In this document: in pieces, positions 1 through 13,191 of the stretch
How positions within the stretch are numbered: the first letter of the stretch is position 1
How the letters are laid out: each line of letters begins with the position of its first letter
Origin: Batillaria attramentaria
Taxonomy: Eukaryota > Mollusca > Gastropoda > Batillariidae
NCBI GenBank assembly: GCA_018292915.2
Contig: JACVVK020000226.1
Coordinates: 286,001-350,000, forward strand
Reading direction: 5' to 3'
DNA: 64,000 nt
Notes under the pieces: generated by a model
The model's input: the letters and a program-made list of their open reading frames with translations, nothing else
Databases searched by the model: none
Told to the model about the DNA's origin: nothing
Position numbers and translations under genes: made by a program

Positions 1-2462
1 GTATTGCTGTAGGCAGTGACCACCTTTTTGCCGTCCGTGTTGGATGCTTTGTTATAGGTATCCACAGAGAGAGTGTTGGTACCCTGGTCCAGCACCCAGT
101 CCTTGTCTGTACTGACCATGCGATTGGAGGTGTCTGGACGTGCAGTCACACCCAGCGTGCGCTGAGACACAGCGCTGCGGATGTCCACATCCACACGACA
201 GTCATCACCGCCAGACCCGACACTGATCATGTGACCATGCTCATGTTGTGTGGCTGCGTCCATGGCGATGGGTCGGAAGTTGCAGTTGGTGCCCACAGTG
301 TGAACGCTTCGCTGCAGCACACCACGGAGAGCGGTGCGCAGTTCCGACTCACCCCTGAAGTCCAGAGATGTCAGGATGCCACTGGTGTCATACGTCACAT
401 TGACACCAATCGTCCGCGTGGCGGGTCGTGCATCATCACACGAATACGATACGCCAACGCTGCGTGTCGGAACACGGACTTGCACCCCGACATTTCTTTT
501 CCCAATAGCTCCGTTACTGCCTCCGATGATAAGTGTACGCAGTTCCTTCTCGTGGATTTGAAGAGAAGTATCGTGAACATTGCCTTCGCCGACCCCAATA
601 CTTCGTGTCATGGGTCGAGGGATGCTGCGCTGGATCTGGTTTATGGTGAAGTGTGTCTGTACAGGAGCCTGAGCCCGAGGTTCAATCACCTCCTCTGAAC
701 TCGACAGTCGCATGGAGTGATCAGACAGGCTGCCGCTGCCAAGTCGCCGCTCCGCACTTCCACGATCCACAAAGAGCATCTCCTTTTCGTGGATAGTGGT
801 TCGAATCTCTGTCTGTACCTGAAACAGCAATTTGGTACATCAGAGAGAACTTCACTCACTACCGAGACAGCAGGAAAATGGAAAATGTGAAAAAGATAAA
901 ATGGGAAGGGATTACTGGTAAGTCAAGTTCTGGTTCAAGTACAAACAAGCATAAACAAAAAGAAAAGCAAGGATTTCGCAACAGGCTCAAAAAGCCAATC
1001 CAAACATTGCAGCAAGAGACTAGCTTACACTTGCTCAAATCTTTACAGTGAACTCCAGGTGACAAGGACTGTATGACATTGGCAATGACATGATTCCTTG
1101 ATAGCAAAACCTCACCTGGTTGTCTGTGATGGTATAGCCTGTAGGCAGGTCCGGCTGGAGAAGGTAAGGCTCCACCACACTGTGATCTCCCACACCGACT
1201 GTCTTGACTCGGCTGGGCTTGGGCAGAGTGGCAGGTGGAGTCTTCAGGCCAGGTGACCACGGGGATGAGGCCAGAGGGGCAAAAGGTGAGGCTGCTGTAG
1301 GATAGGCATATGTACTGCTGGAAGCAACTGAAGCTGAGATGATGCCGTCTGGAGAGTCGATAAAATCTTCACCTACGCCGATGCTGCGAACGCTTGGGCT
1401 GCCGGACTTGGCCTTCAGCTGCAGAGCCAGCAATCTTTTCTCCTCCTTCAGCACAGAGATACGAACCTGCAGGATTGGAAGAGCCTTGACCTGTTCTTCC
1501 AGATCACGCATACGCTGAAGGGAGACTGCCATGGCTTCTCGAATGGCTGCCAGGGAAGCTTTGCCGATGGTGGTCACTGGTGACATGGGAGAAGATGGCG
1601 AGTCCCTGCCATCGCTTTCTGCCTGGGGAAAGTGAGTGGCCATAGTAGCTGCAAGCTTTTCAGAAGTCATCGCCGTGACATGGCTGTGACGCACGTCCGA
1701 TTTTCTCATCTGCGCAGTGGCCATTTCATGTGGGTGGTTCAACATGCCACTGGCATGCGATGTGTACTGTCCGCCAAGAACCTGTTCACTAGACACAGTG
1801 GACACCGATGACAGAGACGACAGTGAGTCCGTGCGACCAGACGTAGACAGTGACGTGGCCATGTGCGATGATTCGTCGCCATTGTTGCTGTGGTGGTAGT
1901 GGTGGTGTGGGGGCAGGCTGGACCGACGTGGTGGAGGAGGGGGTGGCTGGGCATTGGGGGAGGATGGGAATGCTTCAAAGCGAGCCTGATACTGTGGCAG
2001 GGTACCGGACATCGGACTGACTGGGCTGAACCCATCCTCGCTGTCCGAACTCATGTATCTCTGACTGCGGGACGACATTTTGCTGTGCTGCATCGTATCA
2101 ATGGAAGCCAGGGTAGCATTCACAGAGGAGTCAATATCACGAAGGACCTGGTGAGTGGCCGACTGTTCATACTGCACCATGTTGATCAGGCGGGAGGCCT
2201 CTGTGGAATGGACAACATCAGGAGGAGGGGTGGCAGCCAGCGTTGCTGTAGCCGAGTCTCCATGGTGCTGCTGCTGCAACATGACTTCCATCGACTTGCG
2301 CAGTTTGCGCTTGGTACGCTGGATGCGCCTCAGGTTGGTGAGAGTAGAACCTTCAGCCACATTCTTGCAGTAGTCCAGAAAGTCCAGGTCTATGTGGTAA
2401 CCATAGGGACAGCAGGTGCACTTGCCATCCACAAAGGTCACAGACTGTCCTGCTGAATCCAT
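1..2462 (-). CDS. KANK: KANK family protein (KN motif, coiled coil), N-terminal part; continues past left edge
   Basis: Two coding exons are visible. The first, 2462 down to 1116 (449 codons), starts at an ATG preceded by a 20-nt leader and a clear acceptor (TTTTTCAG, junction at 2482). It ends in phase 0 at a CAG|GTGAG donor. The second, 818 down to 1, follows an acceptor (GCTGTTTCAG) and stays open for 272 codons to the window edge. Residues about 19-55 hold a KN motif (PYGYHIDLDFLDY, then a basic LRRIQRTKRKLRK), the talin-binding signature of KANK proteins. Residues about 304-348 form a coiled coil (LQRMRDLEEQVKALPILQV), which in relatives binds liprin-beta. Between them lie Ser/Pro/His-rich disordered segments with poly-Pro. 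The second exon repeats short (S/T)-(V/I)-G-V motifs. The ankyrin repeats expected at the C-terminus lie outside the window. In known animals KANKs link focal-adhesion talin to cortical microtubule complexes. Which KANK paralogue it matches cannot be told. Confidence 0.9.
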
Positions 2463-2482
2463 GCTTCTCTCACTACTTGATC

Positions 2483-3750
2483 CTGAAAAACAAGCAATTC
2501 AAGTGACGTAAATGTGTGGCCATTTCATGTTATACTCTGCATACCTGTAACACTGTGACATTCATATTCAAACTGAATTACACAGATGCTGCTGTTTGTG
2601 TCACCAGACCTACACATTCAAAGTTCCCCTTGATGGTGGCATACAAAAAGGCTACTTTTTACTTACAGCATGAACAACTGTCTACCAAACCACATCTAGT
2701 TTTCCTTCAGCAAATTACTGTGCAACTTGTTTAAATGCCAGGTTTATTTGCACAGTATTAGTTATAATCCAAGCAAATAACAGATGGTTGCTGAAAAGGG
2801 GTGTGTTTCCATGACTATGAATAGCATAGAAAACATGCCCCCAAAATGTCTGTTTCAGAACTACATGTGGAAGTCACATGCTGAGAATTTGCTCACTTTA
2901 CAGTTAGTTTGTCCTAGAGGGCAGACAAGTCCACTATTAGACCACACATAGTATATATGGATGTTGTTACCAGCATGTAAATGTATGCACAAGTACATGC
3001 CATATGTCAACCCACAGACATGGAGATTCTGGGACTGAAAAAAGACTGCTCGGCTGTTTAGACTTGAGTTCAGGCCTTAGAGTTAGACATATATATATAC
3101 ATATACCACATACCCAGAAACACACAAAACACTGGTCCTGAAAGATCAAACTTGGTTATACCAGCTTGAAGAAAATGAAAATGGTCTCTGCTGATCAACT
3201 GACAAGCTTGTGCAAAAGTGGCTGTATACCGCTTGCGTACCATATTTCATGAAAAATACAAAGGGCCTCAGAATTGTTCAGCTTTCCCCCATACATACAA
3301 AATACCGACATATATAACAAATAACGAGTGCTGCAACTTTCCAGGTTCACTTAATGCCTGCTTTCACCACATGAGACAGCAAGCAATAACCAACCCTTGA
3401 GACCAAGCTAAAACCAACTGTGATACAGTGATGTTAAGGTTGTTTGATACGCTGTGAAGTATTCAGTTTCTGACTGAAGCTGAAGTAAGTATACAGTGAA
3501 GTTGGCCATCCCCATCAGGCTGTCACGCCTTGTAACACGACTTAGCAGCGTTATTCCACGTCTGTGGTCTGCCATTCCTGTGAAGAAAGCCGGCTCCTGG
3601 CCACGGCCATTTCACCGTGAAATTGGGCAGGTGAGACCCATCATACTCCAGGCCAGGTGAGCAGGTGCCACCCTGACCTTTCCAGGGCGTACTGGAGCTA
3701 GTATGATGGGGAACCGTGATCTCTAGCCGTGTCCGTGCGTGAATGTGACT
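2483..3750. other. upstream KANK intron, no gene seen
   Basis: AT-rich noncoding sequence with stops in all frames. Near 3370 there is a fragment (CACATGAGACAGCAAGCAATAA) related to the tandem-repeat units at 5.4 and 5.75 kb. A short (AT)n lies at about 3088. Confidence 0.5.
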
Positions 3751-3751
3751 A

Positions 3752-3799
<48 letters not shown>

Positions 3800-3807
3800 G
3801 GGGGGGG
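3752..3807. repeat. poly-G tract
   Basis: Forty-seven consecutive G, one A, then eight more G. It is the longest homopolymer in the window. Length may be unreliable because such runs are hard to sequence. Confidence 0.9.
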
Positions 3808-3984
3808 ATCTGCTAATTTGTCACGTTTACATGCTGGTTTTATCTGGTGTGAAATATCTTGATATCATGGAAAGATGTACAAGTGATGCGATCCATGCAA
3901 CAACAAGGAGATGAAACCTGCAAAAAGCATCAAATGGAGCATGGCTTGACTGGTGTAGGATTATGAAAAGATGACGTGAGATGA

Positions 3985-4300
3985 GATGGGAAACAAAATA
4001 ATTACCTGACACCTCAGTATTAGCCAGGAAAGCACATAGATATATATATGTGACTTGACAGAAGAAAGGCGTGGAATGTTGCCTAGTAACAGTAATGGAC
4101 ATGGCAAGATGGAAAATGGTATCATCACCTGACACTTCAACATTTAGGCAAGCAAGCACACAGGTACGTGCCTCCACAGGAGAAAGACGTGGCATGTTGA
4201 ATACTGGTAATAAAAGCAATGTACAAGACAAGACGAAAATCAGAATCATTACCTGGGACTCCAATATTTAGGTAAGAAACTCAGGAAGCACACGCGTATC
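3985..4300. repeat. three decayed tandem units of about 124 bp
   Basis: Related units begin near 3998, 4120 and 4247, each with 'TNACCTGRCACTNCA', an '(A)TTAGGCAAG'-like stretch and 'AAGCACA'. The minus strand stays open across them (about 3827-4264), giving a repeated peptide with VEVSG and TEVSG cores, but composition and decay argue against a protein. Confidence 0.6.
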
Positions 4301-5157
4301 GCCAGATGAGTGTACATCATAAATAGACTACACAGTAGGTCATCTTACAGGCGCAGCAGGGGCCTACTACAGGAGCTAACGAGCCTTATACCTGTGGCGA
4401 CACTGCCATTACCATCCACAGAGTGGGGCCTGCTGTTGACATTTGCACACTGTCATCCTCCATCTTGACAGCTGAGCATTCAAAGCGCCCTTGGAAGGTT
4501 GCAGGGCTTGGGAGAGCTAACAAAACTTACTTAACCACCGGTGTTTGCCCTGGGCTTCACACCTTCGGTATACTCTCCACATGAGCTACTTGTAGCTCTT
4601 CTTACAGCCGCGTACATGTGCCTGTCTCAAGCCATGGAAACTATACTACAAACAGAATATATACATGTGCTCGCATAATCTCCTAATGCTGAGGTCCTCT
4701 TTCTTCCATACTAAGGACACAAAGTTTTCTGCCGCTCCCCCCCCCCCCCCCTTTTTTTTTTGCCTTCTGTAAACTAGCAAAAATATAAAGTTAGCTCTGT
4801 AGCCCTGAACTTCATACAAAATCATAACCAACAGTGCATCCATACATGCCTTTGAATAAAAAGAAAAACACAGACTGTCACAGGCAAGTGCTGTGTACAT
4901 TAAAAGTACCATCATACCAACAGATTTTTTCTCTTGAATTGCAAAATTTGAGAATGTACTTTATGCATGTATACTGATATCACTACCATAATAAACGCCA
5001 CCTCAACTAATTGGGCAGCAAGATCAGTAGACACAGCATGACACCATCACCAGCACTTAATTCAACGCAAATATATACTGCAGCTGTCACTATTTTTAGA
5101 TTCCACTATGCTGAGCTCAGCAAGTTCACAGCTGCATCTACATGTTACAAACTTATG

Positions 5158-5845
5158 ACGCTGTTTGCGCTTGGTACGCTGGAGGCACTTAAGGTTGCAG
5201 AAAATATACAATATGCAGAATATATCATCCACGAGTATACAAACGAAAGAGAATAAAGGCTGCAGAAATGTGAAGACAGCCTGCTAGTGTTGATAGATGA
5301 CCAAAAACTGATGGGCCACCAAATCAAGAGCAACATGGTATTTAAAAAAAAAAAAAAAAACGCACTGAAAACTCCCAATTCCACAGGAAATGTCTGCTTT
5401 GGCCACATGAGAACATAAGACAGCAAGCAATAATTAAACTATAAATGAATGAGATTAGATACACAATTGAACCGATCATGCATAGGCTGATGCTACCAAG
5501 CAATGTGAAAGGGCAGACTGATGTTTCTTGTACTGCTTGAACCGATGAACGCTGGATGATCTTGAGGTTGCAGAATATACAGAATATATCATGGAAAAGT
5601 TTACAAACAAGAGAGAAAAAAAAGACCACATGTCTGTGAAGACATCCTACATGTAATGACAGACGCCCAAAAATTTGGCACCAAAAGAAGAGCAACGTAG
5701 TATCAATAAGACACTGGCGCAAGTTCCCCATTTCACAGCAAATGTCAGCTTTGAGCACATGAGACCACAAGCAATAACTGAATGAGATACACAAACTATC
5801 ATGCACAGGTTGACACTACCAAGCAATGTAAAACAACAGAATGGT
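5158..5845. repeat. two decayed tandem units of about 360 bp carrying a KN-motif coding fragment
   Basis: Unit 1 starts at about 5158 and unit 2 at about 5535. They share in order a 'CGCTGGA...AAGGTTGCAGAA' block, 'AATATATCAT', 'AAGAGCAAC', 'CACATGAGA', 'AGCAATAA' and 'CTACCAAGCAATGT'. The first 37 bases of unit 1 match 2301-2337 inside the KANK coding exon at about 32 positions, with a 21-base exact core (5163-5183 against 2303-2323), and unit 2 has a weaker version. A 21-base exact match is far beyond chance here, so part of the KANK exon appears to have been duplicated into its own upstream region. Confidence 0.75.
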
Positions 5846-5854
5846 GTTAATGTT

Positions 5855-6188
5855 ACTGCTTGAACAGATGCTAAACAGAAACAAAATAGAAAACAGCCGC
5901 CTCCGCCAAAGAAGCAAACTAAGCCACAAAAACATCCTTCAAGATAACAAGAAAAGACTGCCCAACCCCAGCAGCAGAAGTCCAATACAGCGGCAATGCA
6001 TGTTCCTCAACTACCGTGTTTACTTTACTGCTTGAACAGTTGCTAAACAGAAACAAAATAGAAAACAGCCACCTCCACCAAAGAAGCAAAATAAGCGACA
6101 AAAACATCCTTCAAGATATCAAGAAATGACTGCCGAACCCCAGCAGCAGAAGTCCAATACAGATGCAATACATGTTCCTCAACTACCG
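5855..6188. repeat. 172-bp tandem duplication
   Basis: The segment 5855-6016 is repeated at 6027-6188 with about 90 percent identity. Both copies run from 'ACTGCTTGAACAG' to 'CATGTTCCTCAACTACCG' and contain a Gln/Lys-like AAC/CAG-rich stretch. It abuts the 360-bp array and probably arose in the same series of duplications. No coding role is supported. Confidence 0.85.
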
Positions 6189-6225
6189 AAACGGTGTACA
6201 TGTATTGTCATTATTAAATTCTTAC

Positions 6226-6315
6226 CAGCATCCAACCTTCGGGAGTAATAGGGATTGCCCCTATCTCCCGTCACATGAGCAGCTGTGGCCTGTATAGCTG
6301 GCTCAATGACCTCAC
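6226..6315 (-). other. possible noncoding 5' exon of the KANK gene
   Basis: On the minus strand this 90-nt segment is bounded by an acceptor-like GTTCAG and by a strong donor (GCTG|GTAAGAA). KANK translation starts just inside an exon that begins with an acceptor at 2482, so at least one upstream noncoding exon must exist. This is the best-looking candidate that I found, but the polypyrimidine tract is weak and nothing else supports it. Confidence 0.2.
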
Positions 6316-7461
6316 CTGAACGACACCATCCCCAGTCATGGCAAGAGTTTGTAAACTTAATATTTTGTAGCTTCTTTATTTTACGCTGATTTTCCGAAAA
6401 CAAAAACAACATCAACAACAACAACAACAACAAAACTACATCTTCCTAAAAAAAAAATCATTTGTAAGAAGAAATCGCCTTGTTGTGAACGACATGTTAG
6501 TTTTGTTGAAAATTTGTTCTGAGTATTCGCATCTTATTTATTTCCAATTTATCGGTGCCAGTGTGGGCTCAAAATGTACATTTGCTGAGTGCACACTGGT
6601 CAGCTATGTAACATTCCGTTGTAAAACATCAGGAATTTAGGTTGTTATCACTCTACTGACAGGAAGCTTTATGCCAGGAAACCGGAGTGACAGGGACACA
6701 AATTTACCTTCTTTCTCCCTCCTCTTTACTTCCGCCGTTCCGGTTACGAACGTGACCCGTGTAGCCATTCTTGAAGGGTCAGAGGTCACCAGGTCATTAT
6801 CAGCAACTCATCCTTGTCCTGCACAAACAAAGAAACAAACATATGAACAACAAGACAACCGGTTGAATAAAATAAAAAAAGGAAAGTGGTCAACAGGGTC
6901 AGTGCTGTCGTCTGCTTACGCCACCAGAGATTTTTCTATGTCGCTGGTAATGCTGACGAAATGGAACCAACTTCAGTAACTACAAACCAATGTACAATCA
7001 CATGGGAACAAACTGTCCATTTACATTCATGTACCAAGCAGCATCGTATACAGCTTCCTAAAATGCGTTGGAGTTCTTATAAACTTCACTTAGTAAACAC
7101 ACCAACTAAATGACATCAATTTGTTAGTCCTCCCACGTTACTGGTAATTCAGCCCACACAAAACACGACTCGTTGTCCTCAGTCTCCTCAAATCCACACT
7201 CTCCCCATCTGCCGCCATATATGACACGCCATTACAGACAGATGTGGCAAAGTCTTGTCCGACGACCTAGTGATGTGGACAAGTTACCAAGCATTTGGCG
7301 ATCCAAACGTCCCATCCCTTCCATACAGGGATGGCCGAGCTAAGCTCAGTGTAGACAAACTGGTTCTGCGGATAAGTGATGAGGAATGCATCAAGGCCGC
7401 CGCGAGAATGTTTGTCCTCAACAGGCAGCAGCCAAAATCTCTATCCAAATAATCCACTGAG

Positions 7462-7506
7462 AACACACACACACGCACACGCACACACACACACACACAC
7501 ACACAC
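7462..7506. repeat. (CA)n microsatellite
   Basis: CA array interrupted by two CG steps near its start. Confidence 0.9.
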
Positions 7507-8542
7507 GCTTGCTTGCCCGGCGCCAGGACCCAAAAGCTGTTCCAGCAAAACTGGGTCGAGGCGCCAGGCACGCCCCCGTACCCGTAACTTGATTAGCATG
7601 AGCGTTTCAGGTCTACTTCCAGTACTGACTGCGCGTGGACAATCTGGAGGCCTTTCTGAAATCTTGGCGGCACGAATAGTCTTTCCTCTGTAGAGAGGTG
7701 ATGTAAAAAGATAACAATGTGAGAGCCAGGCGGATACCATTACCTGTGTAATCTGTAACTGTGTATCTGACCAGCCTTGGCACGCGCCGACACGGCGACG
7801 CACAGATAATGCCTGTAAAGTGAAGGCAGGCCAACAGTGCGGCATAGAGTGAGACGGATACCTTATGGGCCAGCACTTTACTTCTATAGATGCATATCTC
7901 ACAGGTCTCCGCACCCCTCGCATTAATCTACTTGTATAAATGTCCGCACCGAGAGAATTATGTGTGGGCCTGTGTCCGCATTTCTGTCTCTTTTGCTGTG
8001 TGTCCGGTCAAATGTCTCGGGGGGTGTCACTGTAACTGCCAGGGACACAGTGTGACCCTATCAGGTTTCGGGCAAGTCACTGGTCGGGTGTCTCAATTCC
8101 AACCGGTCGATTTTCTCATTACGGTGTCGGGCGCCAAACACTATACCAGAGAAAGCGCGGACTGAAAAGTCAAGTAACCGACATCTGATAATATGAAGAA
8201 GAATTAAAGCCCGAAATCTGAAACCTACTGCAACAGACCGACACACAAACCGGTGTAAGTTTTAAAATGCCACATACCGCACAAAGTTCGCAGCCCACAT
8301 CAATTTATAGCCTTTCGACAAGTGATTGAGGCTGAACCAAGCATTTAAAAGAAAACAGTATATGCATGCGCTGCGACAACTGATACCGTCTATACAGTGT
8401 ATGCTGTCAAGTTACTGTCATCACCTGGTCCACCATCTGTTGTCACATTCCAACCATGTGATTCACAACGAATCACACTGTTACACCGGATCAGTAAAAC
8501 ACATGCAATCATGTATTTTCTTCTCTCTCTCTCACCACCACA

Positions 8543-8557
8543 CCGCGCGCGCGCGCA

Positions 8558-8599
<42 letters not shown>
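8543..8599. repeat. (CG)n-(CA)n compound microsatellite
   Basis: A short run of CG dinucleotides leads into about 20 CA units. CG/CA alternation favours Z-DNA. Confidence 0.9.
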
Positions 8600-8605
<6 letters not shown>

Positions 8606-11600
8606 ACACACACACCGAAGGTCACCATTTCCTTGCTAAATCCGAAAAAAAAACCCTTCAAATTCTGCCAGCCTCAGTTTTTAAAAAAAGTTCAGTATAA
8701 ATGCGTCGCCATTACCGTCATTAGTGCCTGTCTCATAACGCTCCCGCAGTGGCACAAGGGTTATAATAAGTCGGGGCGTACACCTAGAACTGTCAAATAT
8801 TCCACGTCCACAAGCCTGCAGACAAAGCGGAGCTTACGTCCCTACAATTTATGGTGACGCTGCCTGGTGGTTTCTCGCCTCAGCTCAGCGCTGTTACATC
8901 CCACCTCTCACTACAGCGACTCACATCTGCTCGACAAACATCCCGTCAACCACACAGGTCCGCTGAGCTATGGTGGATGTACCGCAACTCGGTCGCCGCT
9001 TAGTCAGACGATCCATGTCCGTGTAGTTATAAAAGTGCACAATGGTGAAAAAAAAAGTATTCGATTAAGTGTGGGGAATAAAGTCTTCGTACGTCACCTC
9101 CAGTTGTTAGGAGACCGGCGGGACCGCACACAACTACTGATGTATGATAATGTGGACGTAGAATAGCCCGGCCTGGGAAGACTTGCTCCAGTACAGACGC
9201 ACCTGTGATGGTGCACAACGATAAACTACACATCTTATGTGTATACACATTATTTATGTATTAGAGGCAACGCAGAAACAGACTCTACGGGACTTAGTCC
9301 GTGCGCCGGTATTCGGAGAAGAAACTTAGTGCGTGTTCAGTGGTGCTGTGTGAGTCTGTGGGTGTATAAAGGTAGGGGAATTCTTCGTGCAGATGTGCCA
9401 TTTACGCCTCAAACGCTGGTGCTCTACAAAGCAAGAGTGCAGTAACAGTGTCTGCGTTCGGAACGTAAAAACGCCACACAATTAGCGTCGTACAGTGTGG
9501 GTCGTTATGGTGTATGGCGCGGCAAGAACAAACGTTTTCTCCAGTCCCTCGACGTGCAAGCCCGCACGTAGCTTACCGCAGGCAGGCGCTTTTATGTAGA
9601 TAATGTTATCATTGTGTACTCCACACTACGAGGGGAAAAACGCCGAACGTTTGCCGCGCCACAGATCATCACAACACACTGCGTTTTTGAAAGAAAACAA
9701 ACGTACATAGATGATTTGATTCCCGTAAATGTTACATTAAAAGTCAGTTGGATTCACCTCACCGTGCTGTTAAGTTTTAAATTTGTTTTTTAATATACCA
9801 TACGAAAAACAACGCACGCACAGTACTTCAGTGTGTTTACTCGTGACATAAAGAGCAGACAGTCCCATTTTTCTGCTATTCTATGAAGCTTCACAACTGT
9901 ACGTTTTGACGGCAATGACGACGGAGGGTGTGACGTTAGAATGCTCTTAGGTTTCCGTATTACGCTTATTTCTCTGACCATCTGTGCCACTCGGTGTGCT
10001 TTAGGTAGACAACTGAAAAGCTAATCAGTCATTCTGGGTTTTGGCATGTTCAGACCGCTGGCCACACGACCTGTCAGAGCCAGGTGCAAAGTGTCATCTA
10101 TCTTTATAAAATAACTGGTCCTCCAGCGGACCCTACCTGAAATGACCCATGTCCATCCCGGCACATATATCAGCAGGTGGCAGTCGCCGCGTCGCAAGCC
10201 AAACACTGACGACTGACCAGCAAAGAAATTGTTCAAGGAACAAATGCCGAAAGCTAAAAAGTACTGTTCTTTGAGTGATTGATTTTCACGCAAAAAGAAC
10301 AGATTGTCGTCGATGTTAAGTGTTGTGTTCGCGCGCGTTCTGTACGTGTACGCTCAACTAGAAATATAGGATAGATATCCATGTCTGGCTCAGCTTACCT
10401 GGCAATGTTTCAGAGGTTCGTGGACTCATACTTTCGTAATGTCAACCTCCACCGGTACTCATCTATCAACCCAATGATACTGCCCCTACTGTTAGTGTCG
10501 CAACCAGCGGAGCGTAACCGTTCAGACAACAAACACTAATCGTTTACGGGCGGTGTTTGGCCGAGGCCTGTTCAGCAAAGTCCTCGATCACTGCCGAAGG
10601 GGAAACGGGCCGTAAACGTTTGGCCGTGTGTACAGTGTACCCCAGTGAACACACACAGTTGTGACACGGGGGGAATCAATATTCCCCCCCTCTGCGCAAT
10701 GCTTTGTCGGCACAAGTCCTACTTCAATAGAGAGTCATCACCCGTAACGCTTGGCCTGTTTGCATTAATAAGAACCGACCTTACCGCTTGTTATACGCGG
10801 AGCATTACCTCTTTGCGAGCGCTTCAGTTAATGGATCATTCACAGCCTTCATCATATTATTTTGTGTGCAACTTTAAAGTCGGTCACTCGCCTCCGATGC
10901 CAAGAGGCACACCTCAGAAGTCAATCACATTCCCCTCAATAACCCGTATCCCCCCCCCCCCCCCCCTCTCCTAGCAAATCCTCGAGAAACGTAAACTTTT
11001 GCAAAACCGCAGTGTCTCCGGTTACGACGGGGACCGCAGATCCGTACCCCAGACTAGCTTTACGTAATAGCTGCCGCCTGCCGTTCACATGGGGCCACCC
11101 GTCTTCGTGACTGACACCCCCTGTCTAGCATCCCTACAATCCCCCCTCTACGAGGGTAACACGGACTTGGCCACTACGCACCGCCACCTTCTCTATCAGT
11201 GCAGGGCAGTGGTTGTGATTTGCAAAACTGTCAGTCGGGACATGATTATGACAGTTCGATTTTCGTCGTACAGAGCCTTAAAATCAATGATATTATTTGT
11301 CCACTGCGATCCACCTTACAAAATTGACGTAAACAACGCTTGCATTTTTTTTTCTCTCCGTAAAAAAAAACTTGAAGAAATCCGAACCCGAAGAAGCAGA
11401 AACTGGAGAAGACTCCCAACAGACATACTGTGTGATACAGAGCTACTGCCGCACGAGCCACACAATTTTTAGCAACTGGCACAACACATGGAAAACCTTC
11501 ATGGTAAAACAAAAAGGCGGACTGGACAAAGCTGTGCACATTTTATGGAAATCCACATTAACACACCTCAGTTTCCAGTGCCAGAGTAAACAGACCACGA

Positions 11601-13111
11601 GGTTGACAGACCGGCCAGAGCTGGGCTTGTGAATGTGATGCACTGACGAGCACAAACCTCCAACTGCTGCCTTTCACGACCTCGTGGGCTCGGACAAAGA
11701 GCCCGTGTCCAGTAACCGTCATTATAACAAGTAGCCCCAAGTAAAACAGTAGCAATCAGGTGAAGTAACAGCGAAATGTGAAGGGCAAACTTGTAATCAA
11801 CGTGACAGGAGGGCAGCTGGGCGCGACAGAAAGGCCAGCACGGTGTCGAACAAAGACCACCTGCGGAGCCGGAACCCGTATTGCACCAGGCTGCTGGGCC
11901 GCGAGGACACAGTCACCAAAGATGTCTCTAACATTCGCGACGGTTTCAACTGATAAGGAAAGACCTGTACAATAGGAAAATAAAATTTGCCACCAAACTT
12001 TTGAGTTGAGAACACGGCCGCCAGTTACGCCGTCATACCCCCAACCACCCTCAGGACAGAGCTTCGCCTCCCTGCCAGTCTTTGTATTGTATGGGGGAGA
12101 GAATCATTTTCTTACAATAAACGAGTCAACTGACGCAACATGCTTATGAATATCACTTAAAAGATGATGTACCATCTATTTGATTTATAGGCATTGCTCC
12201 TACCGGAGTGTGGCAAAATATTATTAATGCTGCCAACTACCTGACAACAGACCACTGCGGTTTAGTACAAATGTTCGGGTTTTAACGTATTCGGTAACAG
12301 TCACACGCACCACCCAAATAGCCAGAAGAAGTCTTGAGTTACAAGACACCGGCATTAATCTCGTTATCCGAGCTTTACATCTGACATCTTGAAACGTGAA
12401 CCTGAAAAAAAAAAATCTGAAGAATGTCCGCCACTCGTTCTGGATGACTGCATTGTTGAAGAGGGGAAAACAACGACGGACACATTAGGGGAAAACCAAA
12501 TTCGTACTATTCTTGAAATATGACTGATTCTATGAAAAGTCTGGACTGAATCAGTTGTGTTAAACTGAACGAGAACAAAGGAATTCAATCAACATGCTGA
12601 CGAATTCCCTACCATTATTAAATTACCTATCAATTACCAACCTACCAAAAACATTTGCCGGCGACTGACCGATCGTGTCAGTTGTTGACTGAAACCAACA
12701 ATCGAAACAGAAACTTACAAAAGTCACTGACACAGACAGTCTATCAAAAACTGGACCCTAACCAACGGCACGCCAACTTACCTGGGTGTGCTGCTCACGT
12801 ACACACACAAAAAAATGTCTAGAGAAGGAATTCCTGCTGTGTATTTTCTGAGTGCATGCTATATATATATGTTCGATAGGTACTACAGGTCTGGTATGGT
12901 CACAGTCACGAACGTTAGAATGGGAAAGGCAGGCCCTTCAGCAAATCTGACATACAGAATGCTAATGTTTGTAGGTTAATCCCCTGGTCATGTTGTAGGT
13001 GGAATCTAATACTGTAACTCTCAACGACTGAAGGCAGCATACCAGTCTCACCTTGCGCGATCAACCGACTGTCAACATGATCATTCATGAATGTTTACGG
13101 CCCGACATCAG

Positions 13112-13146
13112 GACAGACAGACAGACAGACACACTGGCACGAACGC

Positions 13147-13191
<45 letters not shown>
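13112..13191. repeat. (GACA)n and (CA)n microsatellites
   Basis: About five GACA units followed, after a short spacer, by about 23 CA units. Confidence 0.9.

Noticed and set aside
231..698. 155-residue plus-strand open frame
   Set aside because: It is antisense to the KANK coding exon 1-818, which is open on the minus strand, matches KANK style and has a proper splice acceptor.
7255..7452. 65-residue plus-strand frame
   Set aside because: Reads like a protein in places but has no recognised motif or splice context.
10541..10619. Inverted repeat CGTTTACGG...CCGTAAACG
   Set aside because: Only about nine bases pair at each end; too short to separate from chance.
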